Assembly: GCF_026072635.1 (NCBI RefSeq)
Contig: NZ_AP023081.1
Location: 2,440,501-2,504,500 of the forward strand
Direction of reading: 5' to 3'
From: Pseudomonas solani
GTDB taxonomy: Bacteria; Pseudomonadota; Gammaproteobacteria; Pseudomonadales; Pseudomonadaceae
DNA length: 64,000 nt
Positions 50,321 through 59,594 of the stretch are shown in pieces. Position 1 is the stretch's first letter. Every line of letters begins with the position of its first letter. The notes under the pieces are model-generated. The model saw only the letters and a list, made by a program, of their open reading frames with translations. It was not told the origin of the DNA and made no database searches. A program made the position numbers and the translations under genes.

Positions 50321-51556
50321 ATGAATTACGTCCTCTACGCGGTCCCTTTCTTCTTCCTGCTGATCGGCATCGAGCTGTTGGCCGATCGTTGGCGCGGGGT
50401 GCGTACCTACCGCACCGCCGATGCCATCAACAGCCTCAGCGCCGGCGTGCTGTCCACCACCAGTGGGCTGCTGACCAGGGCGGTCGGGTTGCTCACCTAC
50501 ACCTATGCCTGGCAGCACCTGGCGCTGTTCGAGCTGCGCGCGGACAGCCCCTGGGTCTGGCTGTTCGCCTTCGTCTTCTACGACTTCTGCTACTACTGGA
50601 ACCACCGCCTGGGCCATGAGCGCAACGTGCTCTGGGCCGCCCATTCGGTGCACCACCAGAGCGAGGAGTACAACCTCTCCACCGCCCTGCGCCAGACCAG
50701 CACCGGCTTCCTCTTCGGCTGGATCTTCTACCTGCCGATGGCGGTGGCCGGCGTGCCGCCGCTGGTGTTCCTGACCGTCGCCGCGCTGAACCTGCTCTAT
50801 CAGTTCTGGGTGCACACCCGCCACGTGCCCAAGCTCGGCTGGTTCGAGTGGTTCTTCATCAGCCCGTCGAACCACCGCGTGCACCATGCGCAGAACGCGG
50901 TGTACATGGATCGCAACTACGGCGGCGTGTTCATCCTCTGGGACCGTCTGTTCGGCACCTTCCAGGAGGAGCTGGACGAGGAGCCGGTGGTGTTCGGCGT
51001 GACCACGCCCCTGGCCAGCTGGAACCCGCTCTGGGCCAACCTGCAGTTCTATTCGGTGCTGTGGCAGGACGCGGTGCGCGCCGAGTCCTGGTGGGATCGC
51101 CTGCGCATCTGGTTCATGCGCACCGGCTGGCGCCCCGAGGACGTGGCGCGCAAATACCCCCAGGCGAAGCCGGACCTGAGCCGCTTCGCCAAGTTCGAGG
51201 TGCCGCTGTCGGGCGGTCGCACCCTGTATGCGGCGTTGCAGTTCGTCGGTTATGTGGTGGGCGGCAGCTACCTGCTGGGCGCGGGCGAAGGCATGCCTCT
51301 GGGTGCCGTGCTGCTGGGCTGGGGCTGGATGGCGTTCGGCCTGTTCGTCATCGGGGCCTGGCTGGAAAACCGCCCCTGGGCACTGCGCCTGGAGCTGGCG
51401 CGGCTGGCGCTGAACCTGCCGGTGCTCTGGCTGGCGGCCGCCCTCGGCATGCTGCCGGCCAGCCCGTTGGCCTGGCTGGTGCTGGGTGTGCATGGTCTGG
51501 TCAGTGTGCTGGCGCTGGTCGCCCTGGGACGGCGGCAGGCAGCGCTGGCGGTCTGA
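50321..51556 (+). CDS. Sterol desaturase / fatty acid hydroxylase superfamily membrane enzyme
   Basis: The protein has 411 residues with multiple membrane helices. The di-iron histidine boxes are HRLGH (95-99), HSVHH (108-112) and, after further helices, SPSNHRVHHAQN. The extra C-terminal membrane region (after about 310) is larger than in the minimal family. Members hydroxylate or desaturate lipids, for example alkylglycerols or carotenoids. Substrate here is unknown. It is divergent from the alpha/beta hydrolase, which may act on related lipids. Confidence 0.9.
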   Translation: MNYVLYAVPFFFLLIGIELLADRWRGVRTYRTADAINSLSAGVLSTTSGLLTRAVGLLTYTYAWQHLALFELRADSPWVWLFAFVFYDFCYYWNHRLGHERNVLWAAHSVHHQSEEYNLSTALRQTSTGFLFGWIFYLPMAVAGVPPLVFLTVAALNLLYQFWVHTRHVPKLGWFEWFFISPSNHRVHHAQNAVYMDRNYGGVFILWDRLFGTFQEELDEEPVVFGVTTPLASWNPLWANLQFYSVLWQDAVRAESWWDRLRIWFMRTGWRPEDVARKYPQAKPDLSRFAKFEVPLSGGRTLYAALQFVGYVVGGSYLLGAGEGMPLGAVLLGWGWMAFGLFVIGAWLENRPWALRLELARLALNLPVLWLAAALGMLPASPLAWLVLGVHGLVSVLALVALGRRQAALAV

Positions 51557-51568
51557 AGCGGGGGTGTT

Positions 51569-51586
51569 CCCGGGCTGAGGCCCGGG
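51569..51586. terminator. Hairpin between the sterol-desaturase-like gene and dedA
   Basis: CCCGGGC-TGAG-GCCCGGG is a perfect seven-pair stem between convergent genes. A T tract is lacking, so this may be a weak or factor-dependent stop. Confidence 0.45.
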
Positions 51587-52174
51587 TTACGGCTGCGGCG
51601 GTTGCTCGGCGTTCGCCTTGGCTTCGCGGCTGTTGCGCAGGCGGCGACGCAGCCAGAGCAGGCCGCCGATCACCACCAGCGCGCCAAGCACCATCAGCTC
51701 GTAGCGCTTGAGGTTGCCCAGCATGCCTTCGAGCACGGCACCGAAGTGGAAGGCGGCGAAGCCCAGAGCCAGGGCCCAGACGATGGCGCCGATACCGTTG
51801 AGGATCAGGTAGCGCAGCGGCGGGTAGCCCGACAGGCCGATGGCCACCGGCATCACGGTGCGCAGGCCGTAGACGAAGCGGAAGCTCAGCACCCAGATGT
51901 CGGGGTGGCGGCGGATGTGCTCCAGGGCCTTGTCGCCCATGGCCTGCCAGCGCGGGCGCTTGGCCAGGATCTGGCGGCCCTTCTGGCGGCCGAGGTAGTA
52001 CCACAGCTGGTCGCCGGCATAGCTGCCGAAGAACGCCGTCATCACCACCAGGTTGATATCCATGTAGCCGCGGAACGCGAGAAAACCGGCCAGGACCAGG
52101 ATGGTCTCGCCCTCGAAGAAGGTGCCGAGGAAGAGGGCGAAATAGCCGAAGTCCTGGAGAAATTGTTGCAGCAT
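51587..52174 (-). CDS. DedA family membrane protein
   Basis: The protein has 195 residues. The SNARE_assoc core is clear: GYFALFLGTFFEGETILVLA with the conserved acidic residue, FFGSYAGDQLWYYLGRQKGR, and SFRFVYGLRTVMPVAIGLSG with the essential arginines. DedA proteins help flip undecaprenyl phosphate or phospholipids and maintain proton motive force. The C-terminal end is a basic tail after the last helix. Confidence 0.92.
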   Translation of the reverse strand: MLQQFLQDFGYFALFLGTFFEGETILVLAGFLAFRGYMDINLVVMTAFFGSYAGDQLWYYLGRQKGRQILAKRPRWQAMGDKALEHIRRHPDIWVLSFRFVYGLRTVMPVAIGLSGYPPLRYLILNGIGAIVWALALGFAAFHFGAVLEGMLGNLKRYELMVLGALVVIGGLLWLRRRLRNSREAKANAEQPPQP

Positions 52175-52412
52175 CAGTTTGGCAGCGCGGCAAAAATGAA
52201 CGCGAAGCCTAACCGGGTTGAACGCGCGGGAAAAGCTCTAAAGGGTGGCGAACCGCCAGTCGAGGGTCGACTGGTTCACGGCCAGCCCTAGTGGGGCCTC
52301 GGAAATTTCCTTTAACGCGACAGAGCGTCGCTGTCACGCATTGTTACCATTCGGTCATAATTGCCGCTTATAAATGTCGCACTGTGTCCTCCTTTGGACC
52401 CTGGAGTCTGTC

Positions 52413-53426
52413 GTGAGCTTTACCCCCGCCAATCGCCTGTTCCCCGCCACCCGCCTGCGCCGTAACCGCCGTGATGATTTCTCCCGCCGCCTGGTGCGTG
52501 AAAACACCCTGACCGTCGACGACCTGATCCTGCCGGTGTTCGTACTGGACGGTGAGAACCGCCGCGAGGCGGTGCCGTCGATGCCGGGCGTCGAGCGCCT
52601 GTCCATCGACCTGCTGCTGGAAGCGGCGGCTGGCTGGGTGGCACTGGGCATCCCCGCGCTGGCACTGTTCCCGGTGACCCCGCTGGAGAACAAGTCCCTC
52701 GACGGCGCCGAGGCCTGGAACCCCGAAGGCATCGCCCAGCGCGCCATCCGTGCCCTGCGCGAGCGCTTCCCGGAGCTGGGCGTGATCAGCGACGTGGCCC
52801 TGGACCCCTTCACCACCCATGGCCAGGACGGCATCCTCGACGCCGACGGCTATGTGCAGAACGACATCACCGTGGACGCCCTGGTCAAGCAGGCGCTGTC
52901 CCACGCCGCCGCCGGTGCCCAGGTGGTGGCGCCCTCGGACATGATGGACGGCCGCATCCAGGCGATCCGCGAGGCCCTGGAACTGGCCGACTTCCCCAAC
53001 GTGCGGATCATGGCCTACTCGGCCAAGTACGCCAGCGCCTACTACGGTCCCTTCCGCGATGCGGTGGGTTCCGCCGCCAACCTCGGCAAGGCCAACAAGG
53101 CCAGCTATCAGATGGACCCGGCCAACGGCGACGAGGCCCTGCACGAAGTGGCCAGTGACCTCGCCGAAGGCGCCGACATGGTCATGGTCAAGCCGGGCAT
53201 GCCCTACCTGGACATCGTCTGGCGCGTGAAGGAAGCCTTCCGCGTACCGACCTTCGCCTACCAGGTCAGCGGTGAGTACGCCATGCACATGGCGGCCATC
53301 CAGAACGGCTGGCTGAGCGAGGCGGTCATACTCGAATCACTGACCGCATTCAAACGTGCGGGCGCTGATGGCATCCTTACCTACTTCGCCGTGCGTGCCG
53401 CAGAAATGCTCAAAGCGGGAGCCTGA
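52413..53426 (+). CDS. hemB: Delta-aminolevulinic acid dehydratase (porphobilinogen synthase)
   Basis: The protein has 337 residues from a GTG at 52413 with CTGGAG upstream, giving the P. aeruginosa length. The two active-site lysines lie in MAYSAKYASAYYGPFRDA and MVMVKPGMPYLDI. The aspartate/lysine-rich metal region (DVALDPFTTHGQDG) lacks the zinc cysteines, indicating the magnesium-dependent class. It condenses two aminolevulinates into porphobilinogen, the substrate for HemC encoded 20 kb upstream. It is directly followed by ppk. Confidence 0.97.
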   Translation: MSFTPANRLFPATRLRRNRRDDFSRRLVRENTLTVDDLILPVFVLDGENRREAVPSMPGVERLSIDLLLEAAAGWVALGIPALALFPVTPLENKSLDGAEAWNPEGIAQRAIRALRERFPELGVISDVALDPFTTHGQDGILDADGYVQNDITVDALVKQALSHAAAGAQVVAPSDMMDGRIQAIREALELADFPNVRIMAYSAKYASAYYGPFRDAVGSAANLGKANKASYQMDPANGDEALHEVASDLAEGADMVMVKPGMPYLDIVWRVKEAFRVPTFAYQVSGEYAMHMAAIQNGWLSEAVILESLTAFKRAGADGILTYFAVRAAEMLKAGA

Positions 53427-53445
53427 CTCCCCAGCAGGAAACCAG

Positions 53446-55656
53446 ATGAACACCGATGGTCTGAACCAAGCGTCGAACCCCGAACAAGAGCCCGTGCCGG
53501 AGCAACCGGTCGCCGAGGCCCCCGCTCCGGCACCCGTTGAAACGCCGCCGCCCGCCCCCGTGCCGGCGCCGGTGGTTCCGGGCCTGGATGACAGCAGCCT
53601 GTACATCCACCGGGAGCTGTCGCAGCTGCAGTTCAACATCCGTGTCCTGGAGCAGGCGCTCGACGAGTCCTACCCGCTGCTCGAGCGTCTGAAGTTCCTG
53701 CTGATCTTCTCCAGCAACCTGGACGAGTTCTTCGAGATCCGCGCCGCCGGGCTGAAGAAGCAGATCACCTTCGCCCGCGAGCAGGCCGGTGCCGACGGCC
53801 TGTTGCCGCACCAGGCCCTGGCGCGCATCAGCGAGCTGGTGCACGAGCAGGTGGCGCGGCAGTACAGCATCCTCAACGATGTGCTGCTGCCAGAGCTGGC
53901 CAAGCACCAGGTCAACTTCATCCGCCGTCGCTACTGGACGCCGAAGCTGAAGACCTGGGTGCGCCGTTACTTCCGCGATGAGATCGCGCCGATCATCAGC
54001 CCCATCGGCCTCGACCCGACGCACCCCTTCCCGCTGCTGGTGAACAAGAGCCTCAACTTCATCGTCGAGCTGGAGGGCGTCGATGCCTTCGGCCGCGACT
54101 CCGGCCTGGCGATCATCCCGGCGCCGCGCCTGCTGCCGCGGGTGATCCGCGTGCCGGAAGACATCAGCGGCCCCGGCGACAACTTCGTGTTCCTGTCGTC
54201 GATGATCCACGCCCACGCCGACGACCTGTTCCCCGGCATGAAGGTCAAGGGCTGCTACCAGTTCCGCCTGACCCGTAACGCCGACCTCTCGGTGGACACC
54301 GAGGACGTCGAGGACCTGGCCCGCGCCCTGCGCGGCGAGCTGTTCTCGCGCCGCTACGGCGATGCGGTACGCCTGGAGGTGGCCGACACCTGCCCGAAAC
54401 ACCTGTCCGACTACCTGCTCAAGCAGTTCGGCCTGGCGGAGAGCGAGCTGTACCAGGTCAACGGCCCGGTCAACCTGACCCGCCTGTTCAGCATCACCGG
54501 CCTCGACAGCCACCCCGAGCTGCAGCACCCCACCTTCACCCCGGTGATCCCCAAGCTGCTGCAGAAGGCCGAGAACCTGTTCAGCGTGGTGGGCAAGCAG
54601 GACATCCTGCTGCTGCACCCCTTCGAGTCCTTCACCCCGGTGGTGGACTTCCTGCGCCAGGCCGCCAAGGACCCCAACGTCCTGGCCATCAAGCAGACCC
54701 TGTACCGCGCCGGTGCCAACTCCGAGATCGTCGACGCCCTGGTGGAAGCGGCGCGCAACGGCAAGGAGGTCACCGCGGTGATCGAGCTGCGCGCGCGCTT
54801 CGACGAGGAATCCAACCTGCAGCTGGCCAGCCGCCTGCAGGCTGCCGGTGCCGTGGTGATCTACGGCGTGGTCGGCTTCAAGACCCACGCCAAGATGATG
54901 CTCATCCTGCGGCGCGAGGACGGCGAGCTGCGCCGCTACGCCCACCTGGGCACCGGCAACTACCACGCCGGCAACGCGCGCCTGTACACCGACTACAGCA
55001 TGCTCACTGCCGACGATGCGCTCTGCGAGGACCTGCACAAGCTGTTCAACCAGCTCATCGGCATGGGCAAGACCCTGCGCATGAAGAAGCTGCTGCACGC
55101 GCCCTTCACCCTGAAGAAGTCGCTGCTGGACATGATCGCCAAGGAGGCCCAGCACGCCGTCGAAGGCAAGCCGGCGCACATCATGGCCAAGGTCAACTCG
55201 CTGACCGACCCGAAGATCATCCGCGCGCTGTACAAGGCCAGCCAGAGCGGCGTGAAGATCGACCTGGTGGTGCGTGGCATGTGCTGCCTGCGCCCGGGCA
55301 TCCCCGGCGTTTCGCACAACATCCAGGTGCGCTCGATCATCGGCCGCTTCCTCGAGCACAGCCGCATCTACTACTTCCTCAACGAAGGCGACGAGTTGCT
55401 CTACCTCTCCAGCGCCGACTGGATGGAGCGTAACCTCGACATGCGAGTGGAGACCTGCTTCCCGGTGGAGGGCAAGAAGCTCATCACCCGGGTCAAGAAG
55501 GAGCTGGAAACCTACCTCGCCGACAACACCCACAGCTGGGCGCTGCAGGCCGACGGCCGCTACCTGCGCAACAGCCCCAGCGGCAACCAGAACCCGCGCA
55601 GCGCCCAGGCCATCCTGCTGGACAAACTGCTCAACCCGCCGATCAGCGCTCGCTGA
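53446..55656 (+). CDS. ppk: Polyphosphate kinase 1
   Basis: The protein has 736 residues. It starts with an extension of about 45 residues rich in Pro, Ala and Glu (PVAEAPAPAPVETPPP), absent from the E. coli enzyme, before the core begins with LYIHRELSQLQFNIRVLEQA. The catalytic histidines are in FKTHAKMMLILRRE and HLGTGNYHAGNARLYTDYS. It polymerises phosphate from ATP into polyphosphate. The ATG at 53446 is 20 bp after hemB. It converges on ppx across a strong terminator, unlike the ppk-ppx operon of E. coli. Confidence 0.96.
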   Translation: MNTDGLNQASNPEQEPVPEQPVAEAPAPAPVETPPPAPVPAPVVPGLDDSSLYIHRELSQLQFNIRVLEQALDESYPLLERLKFLLIFSSNLDEFFEIRAAGLKKQITFAREQAGADGLLPHQALARISELVHEQVARQYSILNDVLLPELAKHQVNFIRRRYWTPKLKTWVRRYFRDEIAPIISPIGLDPTHPFPLLVNKSLNFIVELEGVDAFGRDSGLAIIPAPRLLPRVIRVPEDISGPGDNFVFLSSMIHAHADDLFPGMKVKGCYQFRLTRNADLSVDTEDVEDLARALRGELFSRRYGDAVRLEVADTCPKHLSDYLLKQFGLAESELYQVNGPVNLTRLFSITGLDSHPELQHPTFTPVIPKLLQKAENLFSVVGKQDILLLHPFESFTPVVDFLRQAAKDPNVLAIKQTLYRAGANSEIVDALVEAARNGKEVTAVIELRARFDEESNLQLASRLQAAGAVVIYGVVGFKTHAKMMLILRREDGELRRYAHLGTGNYHAGNARLYTDYSMLTADDALCEDLHKLFNQLIGMGKTLRMKKLLHAPFTLKKSLLDMIAKEAQHAVEGKPAHIMAKVNSLTDPKIIRALYKASQSGVKIDLVVRGMCCLRPGIPGVSHNIQVRSIIGRFLEHSRIYYFLNEGDELLYLSSADWMERNLDMRVETCFPVEGKKLITRVKKELETYLADNTHSWALQADGRYLRNSPSGNQNPRSAQAILLDKLLNPPISAR

Positions 55657-55696
55657 TCGGTCGCGGGGCGGCGTGCTGCCGACAAAACCGCCGCAA

Positions 55697-55727
55697 TGAA
55701 AACGGGGCCCTGGGGCCCCGTTTTCAT
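55697..55727. terminator. Bidirectional terminator between ppk and ppx
   Basis: AAAACGGGGCC-CTG-GGGCCCCGTTTT is a near-perfect hairpin with A and T flanks, between convergent genes. Confidence 0.92.
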
Positions 55728-55748
55728 GTTCGCTCGTAGCGTTGTACT

Positions 55749-57254
55749 TCAGCTCACCTGCAGGCTGAAGTCGATGCGCTTGAGCCATTCGGCTTCCTGC
55801 TCGAAGTCGGCCTGGGTCAGCGGGTTGGCCGCCAGCCAGTCGTCGGGGAACTGCACGGCGAGGCTCTGCGGGCCGACCTTCAGTTGCACCGCCGGGGTCT
55901 CGTGGCTGGTGCGGATGTGGTGGAAGAGAATGGCGAAGCGCAGCAGCACGCAAAGGCGGATCAGCTTGACGCCTTCGTCGCCGAACTCGGCGAACTTGTC
56001 CTTGGGGATGTTGCGGCGGTGGCCGCGAACCAGCAGCGCGAGCATCTGCTGATCCTGGCGGGAGAAGCCCGGCAGGTCGGAGTGCTCGATCAGGTAGGCA
56101 CCGTGCTTGTGGTACTGGTAGTGGGCGATGTCCATGCCGATCTCGTGGACGCGGGCGCCCCAGACCAGCAGGTCGCGGTGCCACTCGTCATCCAGTTGCC
56201 AGTCGTCGGCCACCTGCTCCAGGGCCTCCAGGGCCTTGGCTTCGACCCGGGCGGCTTGCTCGGTGTCGGCGTGGCAGCGCTCCATCAGCGCGCTGAGGGT
56301 GCGCTCGCGCACGTCCTCGTGGTGGTGGCGGCCCAGCAGGTCGTAGAGCACGCCTTCGCGCAGGGCGCCTTCGGAGTGGGTCATGTGCTTGAGTTCGAGG
56401 GCGTCGAAGATCGCTTCGAGAATCGCCAGCCCGGCCGGGAAGATGGCGCGGCGGTCGGGCTTGATGCCGTCGAGGTCGAGTTTCTCCACCTCGCCCAGCT
56501 TGAACAGCTTGCGCTTGAGCCAGGCCAGACCTTCCGGGTTGACCTCGCCGCTGCCCATGCCCGCCGCCTGGATCGCCAGGCCGACAGCGCGGATGGTGCC
56601 CGAGGCGCCCACCGCCTGCTGCCAGCCGAGGCGGCGCAGGCTGTATTCGATGCCCATCAGTTCCAGGCGCGCTGCGGTGTAGGCCTGGGCATAGCGGGCG
56701 GGGGTGATCTTGCCATCGCGGAAGTAGCGCTGGGTGTAGCTGACGCAGCCCATCTGCAGGCTTTCGCGCAGCTGGGATTCGAAGCGCTGGCCGATGATGA
56801 ATTCAGTACTGCCACCGCCGATATCGGCCACCAGGCGCTTGCCGGGGGTGTCGGCGATGCTGTGGGACACGCCCAGGTAGATGAGGCGCGCTTCCTCGCG
56901 GCCGGAGATCACTTCCACCGGGTGGCCGAGAATGGCCTCGGCGCGGCGGATGAAGTCTGCGCGGTTGCGGGCCTCGCGCAGGGCGTTGGTGCCAACGACG
57001 CGCACGGCGCCTTCGGGCAGGCTATTGGTCATCTGGGCGAAGCGACGCAGGCAGTCGAGGCCGCGTTGCATGGCCTCCTCGCTGAGCATGCGCTCGTCAT
57101 CCAGGCCGGCGGCGAGCTGCACCTTGTCGCCGAGGCGCTCGAGGATGCGGATCTCCCCGTGATCGGCCTTGGCCAGGACCATGTGGAAGCTGTTGGAGCC
57201 CAGGTCGATGGCTGCGATCAGGGAAGGTGTTTCGGCGCGACGGGTCGAGGGCAT
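55749..57254 (-). CDS. ppx: Exopolyphosphatase
   Basis: The protein has 501 residues. The actin-like ATPase folds begin AAIDLGSNSFHMVLAKADHG and LVADIGGGSTEFIIGQRF. The C-terminal HD-like part (VWGARVHEIGMDIAHYQYHK) is typical of long Ppx/GppA enzymes. It releases phosphate from polyphosphate chain ends and may hydrolyse pppGpp, opposing Ppk encoded opposite. The start at 57254 gives MPSTRRAETPSLIAA. Confidence 0.96.
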   Translation of the reverse strand: MPSTRRAETPSLIAAIDLGSNSFHMVLAKADHGEIRILERLGDKVQLAAGLDDERMLSEEAMQRGLDCLRRFAQMTNSLPEGAVRVVGTNALREARNRADFIRRAEAILGHPVEVISGREEARLIYLGVSHSIADTPGKRLVADIGGGSTEFIIGQRFESQLRESLQMGCVSYTQRYFRDGKITPARYAQAYTAARLELMGIEYSLRRLGWQQAVGASGTIRAVGLAIQAAGMGSGEVNPEGLAWLKRKLFKLGEVEKLDLDGIKPDRRAIFPAGLAILEAIFDALELKHMTHSEGALREGVLYDLLGRHHHEDVRERTLSALMERCHADTEQAARVEAKALEALEQVADDWQLDDEWHRDLLVWGARVHEIGMDIAHYQYHKHGAYLIEHSDLPGFSRQDQQMLALLVRGHRRNIPKDKFAEFGDEGVKLIRLCVLLRFAILFHHIRTSHETPAVQLKVGPQSLAVQFPDDWLAANPLTQADFEQEAEWLKRIDFSLQVS

Positions 57255-57617
57255 GGTCTTGGTGTCTCGTTTCTGAACGGCGCCATCCTGCCACGATCGT
57301 CACGTTGCGCCAACGCGAGTCGTGGAACGCTCGTGCAAGGGAAAGGAAGGCGGCTGCGCAGAATGCCACGGTGAAGTTTCCGCTTCATGACGGCCGCCTC
57401 CTTACTATAGGCGGCGTGCAGGCATCGGCGCAGGGGCATTCGCGATGGCTGCCGAGCGAGGCGATAAATGGCCGCGGCGGATTGACGCGGAACCGGTTAT
57501 CCATCAGTTTTCCCGGGTGCATCCATAGAAAGGCTCAATTGCCAGCGGCTTTCGGTCCGGGAAAAGCCGGGCTATGATGGCCGCCAATTTCCGCATCCGA
57601 ACCCACGGAGAACATCC
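57255..57617. other. Intergenic region between ppx and trxA
   Basis: This 363-bp divergent region holds no recognised gene. It must contain the promoters of ppx and trxA. A TATGAT at 57573-57578, about 40 bp before trxA, is a plausible -10 element, but a matching -35 was not found at the expected spacing. Confidence 0.5.
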
Positions 57618-57944
57618 ATGAGCGAACTCATCTCCCACGTTAGCGACGCCAGCTTCGAGCAGGACGTGCTCAAGGCCGAAGGCGCTGTGCTGGTCGATTA
57701 CTGGGCCGAGTGGTGTGGCCCGTGCAAGATGATCGCCCCCGTCCTCGACGAGATCGCCAAGGACTATCAGGGCAAGCTGAAGATCTGCAAACTGAACATC
57801 GACGAGAACCAGGACACCCCGCCGAAATACGGCGTACGCGGTATCCCGACCCTGATGCTGTTCAAGAACGGCAACGTCGAAGCGACCAAGGTCGGCGCCC
57901 TGTCGAAGTCCCAGCTGGCGGCCTTCCTCGACGCCAACATCTGA
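57618..57944 (+). CDS. trxA: Thioredoxin 1
   Basis: The protein has 108 residues with the active site WAEWCGPCKM, the cis-proline in RGIPTLMLF and the closing KSQLAAFLD helix. It is the general cytoplasmic disulfide reductase, recycled by thioredoxin reductase. It has its own upstream region and a strong terminator before rho, the conserved trxA-rho order. Confidence 0.98.
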   Translation: MSELISHVSDASFEQDVLKAEGAVLVDYWAEWCGPCKMIAPVLDEIAKDYQGKLKICKLNIDENQDTPPKYGVRGIPTLMLFKNGNVEATKVGALSKSQLAAFLDANI

Positions 57945-57980
57945 GCCTGGCCGGGTCTCCGGCGAGCCTTCGGACTGTTT

Positions 57981-58012
57981 CGAGAAACCCCGCTCTTTGC
58001 GGGGTTTTTTGA
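57981..58012 (+). terminator. Terminator after trxA
   Basis: CGAGAAACCCCGC-TCTTT-GCGGGGTTTTTT lies about 40 bp after the trxA stop. The hairpin and six-T tract separate trxA from rho. Confidence 0.92.
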
Positions 58013-58203
58013 TGAATCGGCACTAGACTCCCCCGAATGCTGGTGTTAAATTCGGGTCCGCAACGCTATTCCGTTGCCCTTCGCAAGCCGCCGCCGACGC
58101 ATTCCAACTCGAATAAGCACAGCGATCCTGTCGCATCTCTGCGGCGCGGCCTCTAAAGCTCAACGCTTTCCTTCCTATCATTTCTGATACTTACGTCATT
58201 CCT

Positions 58204-59463
58204 ATGAATCTGACCGAACTCAAGCAAAAGCCGATTGCCGATCTGCTGGAAATGGCCGAACAGATGGGCCTCGAGAACATGGCCCGTTCGCGCAAGCAGG
58301 ACGTGATCTTCGCCCTGCTGAAAAAGCACTCGAAAGGCGGCGAGGAAATCTCCGGTGACGGCGTGCTGGAGATTCTCCAGGACGGTTTTGGCTTCCTGCG
58401 CTCCGCAGACTCTTCCTACCTGGCCGGCCCGGACGACATCTACGTCTCGCCCAGCCAGATCCGCCGCTTCAACCTGCGCACCGGCGACACCATCATCGGC
58501 AAGATCCGCCCGCCGAAAGAAGGCGAGCGTTACTTCGCCCTGCTCAAGGTGGACTCGATCAACTTCGATCGTCCGGAAAACGCCAAGAACAAGATCCTGT
58601 TCGAGAACCTGACGCCCCTGTTCCCCAACGAGCGCCTGAAGATGGAGGCCGGCAACGGTTCCACCGAAGACCTCACCGGCCGCGTGATCGACCTCTGCGC
58701 GCCGATCGGCAAGGGCCAGCGCGGCCTGATCGTCGCCCCGCCGAAAGCGGGCAAGACCATCATGCTGCAGAACATCGCGGCCAACATCACCCGCAACAAC
58801 CCCGAGTGCCACCTGATCGTCCTGCTGATCGACGAGCGCCCGGAAGAAGTGACCGAGATGCAGCGCACCGTGCGCGGCGAAGTGGTCGCCTCCACCTTCG
58901 ATGAACCGCCGACCCGCCACGTGCAGGTTGCCGAGATGGTGATCGAAAAGGCCAAGCGCCTGGTCGAGCACAAGAAGGACGTGGTCATCCTGCTGGACTC
59001 CATCACCCGCCTGGCGCGTGCCTACAACACCGTGATCCCGAGCTCTGGCAAGGTGCTGACCGGTGGTGTCGACGCCCATGCCCTGGAGAAGCCCAAGCGC
59101 TTCTTCGGTGCCGCCCGTAACATCGAGGAAGGCGGTTCGCTGACCATCATCGCCACCGCGCTGGTCGAGACCGGCTCGAAGATGGACGAGGTGATCTACG
59201 AGGAATTCAAGGGCACCGGCAACATGGAGCTGCCGCTGGACCGCCGCATCGCCGAGAAGCGCGTGTTCCCCGCCATCAACATCAACAAGTCCGGTACCCG
59301 CCGCGAAGAGCTGCTGACTGCCGACGACGAGCTGCAGCGCATGTGGATCCTGCGCAAGCTGCTGCACCCGATGGACGAGATCGCCGCCATCGAGTTCCTG
59401 CTCGACAAGCTCAAGGACACCAAGACCAACGACGAATTCTTCATGTCCATGAAGCGCAAGTAA
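58204..59463 (+). CDS. rho: Transcription termination factor Rho
   Basis: The protein has 419 residues, same as E. coli. The N-terminal RNA-binding domain has EILQDGFGFLRSADSSYLAG; the motor domain has Walker A IVAPPKAGKTIMLQNIAANI, Walker B DVVILLDSITRLARAYN, and the Q-loop/R-loop region VLTGGVDAHALEKPKRFFGA. The hexameric helicase ends transcription. The leader from 57945 to 58203 is long (259 bases), consistent with the autogenous control known for rho in other bacteria, though no specific element was identified. Confidence 0.98.
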   Translation: MNLTELKQKPIADLLEMAEQMGLENMARSRKQDVIFALLKKHSKGGEEISGDGVLEILQDGFGFLRSADSSYLAGPDDIYVSPSQIRRFNLRTGDTIIGKIRPPKEGERYFALLKVDSINFDRPENAKNKILFENLTPLFPNERLKMEAGNGSTEDLTGRVIDLCAPIGKGQRGLIVAPPKAGKTIMLQNIAANITRNNPECHLIVLLIDERPEEVTEMQRTVRGEVVASTFDEPPTRHVQVAEMVIEKAKRLVEHKKDVVILLDSITRLARAYNTVIPSSGKVLTGGVDAHALEKPKRFFGAARNIEEGGSLTIIATALVETGSKMDEVIYEEFKGTGNMELPLDRRIAEKRVFPAININKSGTRREELLTADDELQRMWILRKLLHPMDEIAAIEFLLDKLKDTKTNDEFFMSMKRK

Positions 59464-59479
59464 CGTTTGGTTCGCAGCA

Positions 59480-59503
59480 AAAAGGCCGGGGAAACCCGGC
59501 CTT
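59480..59503 (+). terminator. Terminator after rho
   Basis: AAAGGCCGGG-GAAA-CCCGGCCTTT follows the rho stop by about 17 bp; the T tract is short. Confidence 0.8.
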
Positions 59504-59594
59504 TGCGTTTGCGCGATTCGCGCGGCCTTCTGAATAACCCAGTTCGGCGCTAAACTTTGCGCCCCGACCTGCACGCCCCATGCGAGGCTCAAGC

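Noticed and set aside
52341..52374. TTGTTA and TATAAA upstream of hemB as a sigma-70 promoter.
   Set aside because: The spacer is 22 bp, too long for a standard promoter, and no better pair was found.
53410..56184. A 924-codon minus-strand frame covering ppk.
   Set aside because: It is antisense to the well-supported ppk, has no domain similarity and typical high-GC shadow composition.
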